64,000 nucleotides of DNA from Epiperipatus broadwayi (Eukaryota; Onychophora; Udeonychophora; Euonychophora; Peripatidae): the NCBI GenBank assembly GCA_028023455.1, contig JAQFVV010006245.1, positions 5,513,276 through 5,577,275 of the forward strand, given 5' to 3'. This document shows, one piece after another, positions 58,115 through 64,000 of the stretch. The notes under the pieces are model-generated. The model was not told the origin of the DNA. It was given only the letters and a program-made list of their open reading frames with translations, and made no database searches. The translations under genes were made by a program, and so were the position numbers. Each line of letters opens with the position of its first letter. Within the stretch, counting starts at the first letter, position 1.

Positions 58115-58164
58115 CAATTGCAACTTTAAATTTGGTTGATTTAGTTTCTTCAAGTAATTGACAG
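58115..58164 (-). CDS. HYI: Hydroxypyruvate isomerase, internal coding exon (first in this window)
   Basis: Minus-strand exon of 50 bases; acceptor with a long pyrimidine tract ending TATAG| before 58164, donor TTG|GTAATT after 58115. Two leading bases complete a codon, then VNYLKKLNQPNLKLQL. In the family this is the helix and strand (A-x-x-x-L-x-x-h-x-x-P-N-L-K-L-x-h) just before the D-h-F-H motif of the next exon. It ends in phase 0, as that exon requires. The intron to 42356 is 15758 bases. The preceding exon, which should carry the first catalytic glutamate (E-P-x-N motif), is not found up to 64000. Confidence 0.85.
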
Positions 58165-61100
58165 CTATAAAAAAAAAAAGAAAAAAGAAATAATGTTTCT
58201 TAATTTATTTTATAAATTTGAAAGAACTTTCATCAAAAAAATATAATTTTAAAATAATTTTATCTTTTTATAAATAACAAAATGATTTAAGATAGTTTTT
58301 TAAAGATTTTTATACACAATTTGTATAAATAAAATAATATTTGAAACTTAATTTTTTGTTACATCTTAAATGTAATGTACTGCATGATTTTATGCAGTGA
58401 CAGAAGTTCAAAGTTCATGGGTTCTATCACTTCTGGTGCTTGAACTTCTTATGAATTCCCAAGCAGTAAATTATTCTATTACTTTTTTAATAAACTTAAT
58501 TAAAAATAATATTATATACTTCTCTACTTTCAAACGTAATCTTATAAATATAGTGATATTTAAAGACCTGATAATTATAACATTCTAACTGCATAAAATG
58601 TGTATGCGTGTATATATCTGGATTTCTAAAAAAAAAAAACTGCATTGCTATTCCCTAAACAATATATTTAATAACCTTCAACTAATGCTAAAATTACCTT
58701 GATTTTATGAAGTAAAAAAAGCAATACATTTTAATGCACCAATAAATTTTTATTTGATCTAAAATAATGTTTATTTTTTTCTCTAAATTAAATGCTATGA
58801 TTCTTGGCATCACCAGCCGAAAGCACTCTCAGCTACAGTTAACAAACTAAACTGAATAAACCTTTACTTAGCCAACATTCAAAATATTGAAACTTTACTA
58901 ATTACAATAGAATAAATAAAAGGAAAATAATTCTGAATATTAAATTAAATTTATATATATATAGGATATCTAATAATCTAAATAATAATAGCATAAGTAT
59001 AAGCAGATCAAAAATGATAGAGTATGAACAAATAGTTTAAAGATGGCCAACAAATAGTAATATTAATAAATATATAAATACCAAAAATTACAATAAACAA
59101 TAAAACAAATAATAATAATAATAAAATAAGAGAATCTATAGGTGTAGTAATATATTTCCCCTGACACAAAAACAAATAGTATAAATGAAGAGAAATATAA
59201 TATTAATAATACAATAAGAAAACTTCCAAGATTATCAATAAAACAACAAAAAATGCAATTATTAAGCAAATAAATTACAAAATGTTTATTAGCATTATCA
59301 ACAGAAACATGAGAAAACCTCATATGAAAAGATATTCTTGGTGCCAAACTGATAAGTAGTATTTAAGAGGTTGAAATTGTAACAATCCATTTAAAAGGCA
59401 ATCTGTCTTCCATTAAAAATTCCATTTAAATGTTAGTAAATAAGTTTTCAATAATTCCTATATTTAATAAAAGAAGACTTTGATGAATGCAATAAATTAT
59501 GGTATCACTTAATATAATTCCTAAATTACAAATTGGAAAGGTCCTATCCCAAAGACAATAATCTATTAATCTTCCTAGTTAAAGAGGAAAAACGCCATCA
59601 AAAATCAATAAAGAATTTCAGTATACAGAGGCTGATAATCTGAAAATTAAATATGTAAAAAAAAAAAAAGGCAATCAGGAAAAATTGACACATTATTTAA
59701 GACATATGTCAAGGGGTGTGAGAAATTAAAAATTAATAACATTTCCTATGCATTCCCATAATCTGAGGCAGTATTAAAAAGCCAACCATGGTCATAGGAT
59801 TTAATGATTATCCCAAATATATATTTCAATAGCAAATAATTTACATTAACAAGAATTCATTATTATATGAGTACAAAACTATGGAGCATAGAACCAAATA
59901 TACATTTATTTAAATGAAAAAATGTCTGACAGAAAACCTAATAATCATTTGTTGTTCATGGAAAAAGACTACAATATCCATAAATATATATTAACAATGT
60001 GAATTTTAAAACTGTGATGCATGGAAAAACAGAAATTCCAAAAAGGAACAGGATACAAACAGTAAGTAGAACATCAAATTATTCTTTTAAGTTTAGTCAA
60101 AGTGAACAATATAAAGTGTAAAAAAAAAACCACTTATGCAAAAAAATAAATAAATCAGACATAGATACATGACATAATAAATTACTAATATAAATATGTC
60201 CGCCAAGAATGACTAACAGACACAATAAAAGTATAAAACCATCACAATAGTTTAAAATGGATAAGATGATTAAACTCAAATATTAAGGTAATATAGGGAA
60301 GTTCTTGCAGCTAAGGTGTTTTAAAGATTGAATCAATTTTAAACTTTTAAAACTGCTCAGGTGTAATTACAGTGAGACTTTTAAATAACAATCATGTTCA
60401 AACATAGTTTCTAATATCAAGCCAGATAAGACATTGATTGGATTGTCACATGGAAAATTACAATTAAGAATTCAAGTATTTTAAATGTATTTCGAACACC
60501 ATTTGTCTCATTGCTGAGAGCCTTGTATATTTTAATTAAACTTACAAAAAATAAGATTGAAGTAAGAATGATTGTAATTAAAAAATAGAAATGCAGTATG
60601 TGTAAATCATATTACAATAGGCAGAGAGATAATTAGGTGCTATACTAATTGAGATGATTATTAAAGCAAAATAAAAATGCAAAGAAAATTACATACAAAC
60701 ATACAAGCAAAGATAGAAATAATTTCATAGATCAGAAACAGTACTTAACATTTTGATGAACCAGCATTATATCCTTCAAGACTTTTAGTTGAGCACTGCT
60801 TATTATTATCAGAGTAACCTGAATATCACTCTACTATCTGTCAACTATGGATCTCATTGTTTATTTAGATCATTCCTTGATAGTAATATATAATAACAGA
60901 ATAAGATCAGTTACTACTTTCTTCAGCAAGTTTGAGAACGAAAAGATATACATTTTTGAATAAAAGTATTCTATAATGACATTGAGCATGATTTTCAATG
61001 GAAAAAGGAAAATACCATTTATGTTATAAAGATTAGCTCAAGAAAAGAAAAAAAGATAAAAATATGCAACACTAATTGGTTTCTTTGAGAAAATATGGCT

Positions 61101-64000
61101 GAAGATATAATGAAGAAATATACTTTAATAAGGTGTTTAAATCTTTCAGAAAGAAATATTTGTCATGAAAGAGGTTAAAAACAATCAATGCAAGATAATT
61201 AATGACAGGTATAAACCCAGTAGTGATATGGGCATATTTGTTTTCATCTGATTGAAAACTTGTTTTAAGTTGTCTCCCTTTTTTTTTTCTGAAACTAGGA
61301 TGACCATATTACATTTACAAGTGACTTCCAATAATAAATAATGGTAATAGGATGACGATTCAAAGCAATATGTTTTTAATTAATCATAATAGATTCCAAG
61401 ACTCATATAGTTGCAAACATGCAAGGGGGGAGATCTCTGATATTGTTTACATAAGTGATAACAAAAAAAATGAGTCTACAAAAATTTGTGCTTTGAAATG
61501 TGATACAGTATTAATAACACCAATATCAAGTAGTTCCAAGTTGTTTCTTATTATTAATAAAAAACTAGAAAAGAATGTTAATGAGAACTAGTAGACTATA
61601 TAAAAAATAAATAAATTTAAGACTATGTAAGAAGTGATCATAGTCAAAGAAATTAATTATGCTTATAAGTAGTAAAACCTTAAAGTTTATGACACCAAGA
61701 AAAATTTTCAAAAAAAATTAAAAAAAAAAAAGGTATTGGAGAACATATCATATAAAAATTTAAGTCCAGTACTAGTCAAACTTCCTGCTCCAATTTGTTT
61801 ATACATGAACAAAGACAGTTTGAAAGCAGAAATTGTAGAAATGATGTTATAACTAAAATTATGAAGCTGAATACACATTTTAATATCATCTGTAAATTTG
61901 ATGATGTATAGATTAGGTACATTAATATGTATTTTTTAAATTTAAATAATTCAAATCCCAATTTACAATGCAAAAAATTTTACCCAAGTTATAGACATTT
62001 TATGCCTGTAAATTCAAGTACATCAAAAAGTAGAAATTATCTAAAACAATGCTCATTTTTAACTTTCAGGAATGATATATTCAAAAAATAAAAATAAATC
62101 AAATAGTCCAAAACTATTCTAAAAATTAAAAATAAAAAACTTTAAAAATGAAACAGCAGAATATTATTATGCTCTAAAGATTGAAGTAAAGAATTTTGGT
62201 ACTGTATTAGAAATAGTGTCTATAAAAAATTAGAAAATTAATGCTAGTGAAAATTTTTCATCATGATGTAACATGTTAGTAAGTAATCCAAAAACTTTTG
62301 CGAAACTCCATAGAAATTAGCACAGTAGATGATCAAGAAAATTTGTACACTGACAACTTATCTGTTGAATTTTTCTCTAATATAATAGCAATATTTATAA
62401 TTGCTTTAGAAAATATTTGAAAATCAAACTACATAAAACTAGAAATTATTTTTTGAGATACCATAATAATTTTTATTTTCATTTGCTATGAATTAAATTG
62501 TCAACTTTTTTTCTAACTCCATAATCTTAATATACTATTGTAAAAAACAAACAAAAAAAAATGCTTCACACATATAAAAGAGATATTCTATGAATGTGAA
62601 GCTAACATTATCCAAGACTTTAACACAATCAGCATACAAAGGTTTTATAAATAATAATTCTTCAATTTGTGCATCAACCCATTTTGAAATTGTATCTATT
62701 TGGATGATAGTTCTTTTCCATTTTAATTTATCTATGATTGTGTTTTAAATTAAAAATTATTAGTCTATAAAAATTTCGTAATTATCATTTTTATAATTTT
62801 AGTTTCTATAAACTTCATTTTCTTGTTTGGATCTATATTAATCTTAGAATTATCAGGTTTTTGCTAAGATTCACTTCACTTAAGGATGTTTAGAATAATT
62901 GCTTTTCAATTTAATTAATTTTATCTGCTTTTCTGATAAATCATCATTAAACTTTGATGATTTTTTTTTATCAACATTGCTAATTTTATTTTCTATCATT
63001 ATCCTAGAGGATGAATGCTTAATAATGAAGATCTAAATTGTAACTGCAATAGTTATTTTTTTTTGTTGATGTCAAATTTAGCAGAGATGGAATTTTTTCT
63101 CATTCTAGATTAGTTCAAATAGTACATTATCCACTGTTAATATTCTTATTCAACTGAAAGCTAATACTCTTAACAATTCCATATGCAAAGATTTGAAATA
63201 AAGATAAATATGAAAATGTGCAAGGAAAAGTATGGTGGTCAAAGAAAAGCCTTGAACTATTCCTCTAATAACTTTAAAAACAGGTGACAAAATACTTTCC
63301 CTGATTTACTGAATTCTGATGACTTATTATATTTTGTTGCTTAATTATTTTCATATTTAAATTAATCTTCAATCCATATTTTATTTAAAACTTTTTTTAA
63401 GCATTATTGTTTTTTAAAAAAAGTATTCTTATTTATTTTATTTGAGGCATCACACTTCTAAATAGATCATTTTTCAAATTGCCATTCTTTACTTTCTATA
63501 AAATCATTAACTTTTTTCTTTCATTCACTTATCTTCCTATTATCTTTCATAGTTTTTTTCAATGTATTTCTAATCAAATACTCAATATAATTCTTTATTT
63601 AGGGTACAAACATCATTACATGAACAGAGCTAAAAAATCCCTTTAAACCAAAATATTTCATTTGTTAAAAAGTACAACCTATATCTGGCATCATCATTTT
63701 ACTGCATTAAGGGAAATCTCATATTGTCATCATATCAATATAGCAATTCCAGCAATATATTTTTGGCAATTAATTTGTTTATTTATTTATTATGGTAAAT
63801 AAGGTTGATAGTATATTATCCCTTATATAAATGTTCCGACTCTCCCTCTTTGATCTTCAGGCTTTCTATCTATGGTGCATTAGACATAACTATCTTTCAA
63901 AAATAATTCCATCCTTCTTTGTATATATGAGTAAAATATGGACTGACACATCCACTCCAAAGCTTGAAATCAAAAAAATGCAAAAAATATTTTAAAAATA
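58165..64000 (-). other. Probable upstream HYI intron; no gene recognised
   Basis: AT-rich throughout. I searched for further HYI exons (the E-P-x-N and H-x-M-A-G blocks) on the minus strand and found none. A minus-strand open stretch at about 62560-62720 (KWKRTIIQIDTISKWVDAQI) and the composition of 62680-63700 suggest old, unrecognisable retroelement sequence. The other open frames are low-complexity. Confidence 0.4.

Noticed and set aside
58397-58588. Minus-strand VIEPMNFELLSL near 58420 as the missing HYI exon (E-P-x-N motif)
   Set aside because: An in-frame stop lies ten codons upstream, the context does not match the family, and there is no fitting phase to the exon at 58164.
1-64000. 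CRISPR arrays, bacterial operons, ribosome binding sites
   Set aside because: The window is eukaryotic; the tandem repeats lack the regular spacer structure of CRISPR arrays.

Overview
This is a very AT-rich, gene-poor stretch of a metazoan nuclear genome. I infer an invertebrate, and an arthropod fits best, because the one host gene has very short exons, giant introns and an arthropod-like protein sequence. No species call is justified. There are two assembly gaps (500 N at 1848-2347, 30 N at 40465-40494).

Host gene. The only host gene I recognise is the 3' half of a putative hydroxypyruvate isomerase (HYI) gene on the minus strand. It is in four small exons spread over 46 kb: 58115-58164, 42287-42356, 20622-20756 and 11741-11790 (ending at the stop codon). 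Splice sites, phases and protein sequence agree at every junction. Everything from 11.8 to 58 kb is therefore intron, filled with transposable elements; the 5' exons lie beyond 64 kb or were not found.

Layout. 1-1.85 kb: unassigned, with a 23-bp tandem repeat. 2.35-11.2 kb: a non-autonomous Ty3/gypsy-like LTR element with unusually long LTRs (about 2.3 kb) built of tandem arrays, a gag with internal stops, and an intact 530-codon ORF joining protease, a reverse transcriptase stub and a gag-like basic tail. 15.8-18.7 kb: foldback repeats and an inverted-duplicated Penelope-like fragment with a GIY-YIG domain. 21.97-26.54 kb: a full-length hAT transposon with a perfect 8-bp target-site duplication; its transposase frame is broken by a 19-nt exact match to an Illumina adapter. 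28.2-35.1 kb: a decayed RTE-type LINE on the minus strand, interrupted by a TIR element (30977-32620), a tRNA-derived SINE and other insertions. 35.48-41.23 kb: a composite of about 432-bp tandem repeats in opposite orientations flanking a decayed second hAT copy. 42-58 kb: palindromic/foldback elements, a degenerate jockey/CR1-like RT, and a 5'-truncated RTE LINE inserted in the loop of a foldback element. 58-64 kb: no recognisable gene.

Most interesting signal. Each full 432-bp repeat contains a sequence that folds as a type I hammerhead self-cleaving ribozyme (minus strand 35645-35687 and 36079-36121, plus strand 41086-41128): CTGAGGA core, stem II GTGC/GCAC, GAA, a tiny palindromic stem III, and a GTC cleavage site. 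Tandem repeats with hammerheads, plus a Penelope-like fragment in the same window, point to a retrozyme-like or Penelope-associated family.
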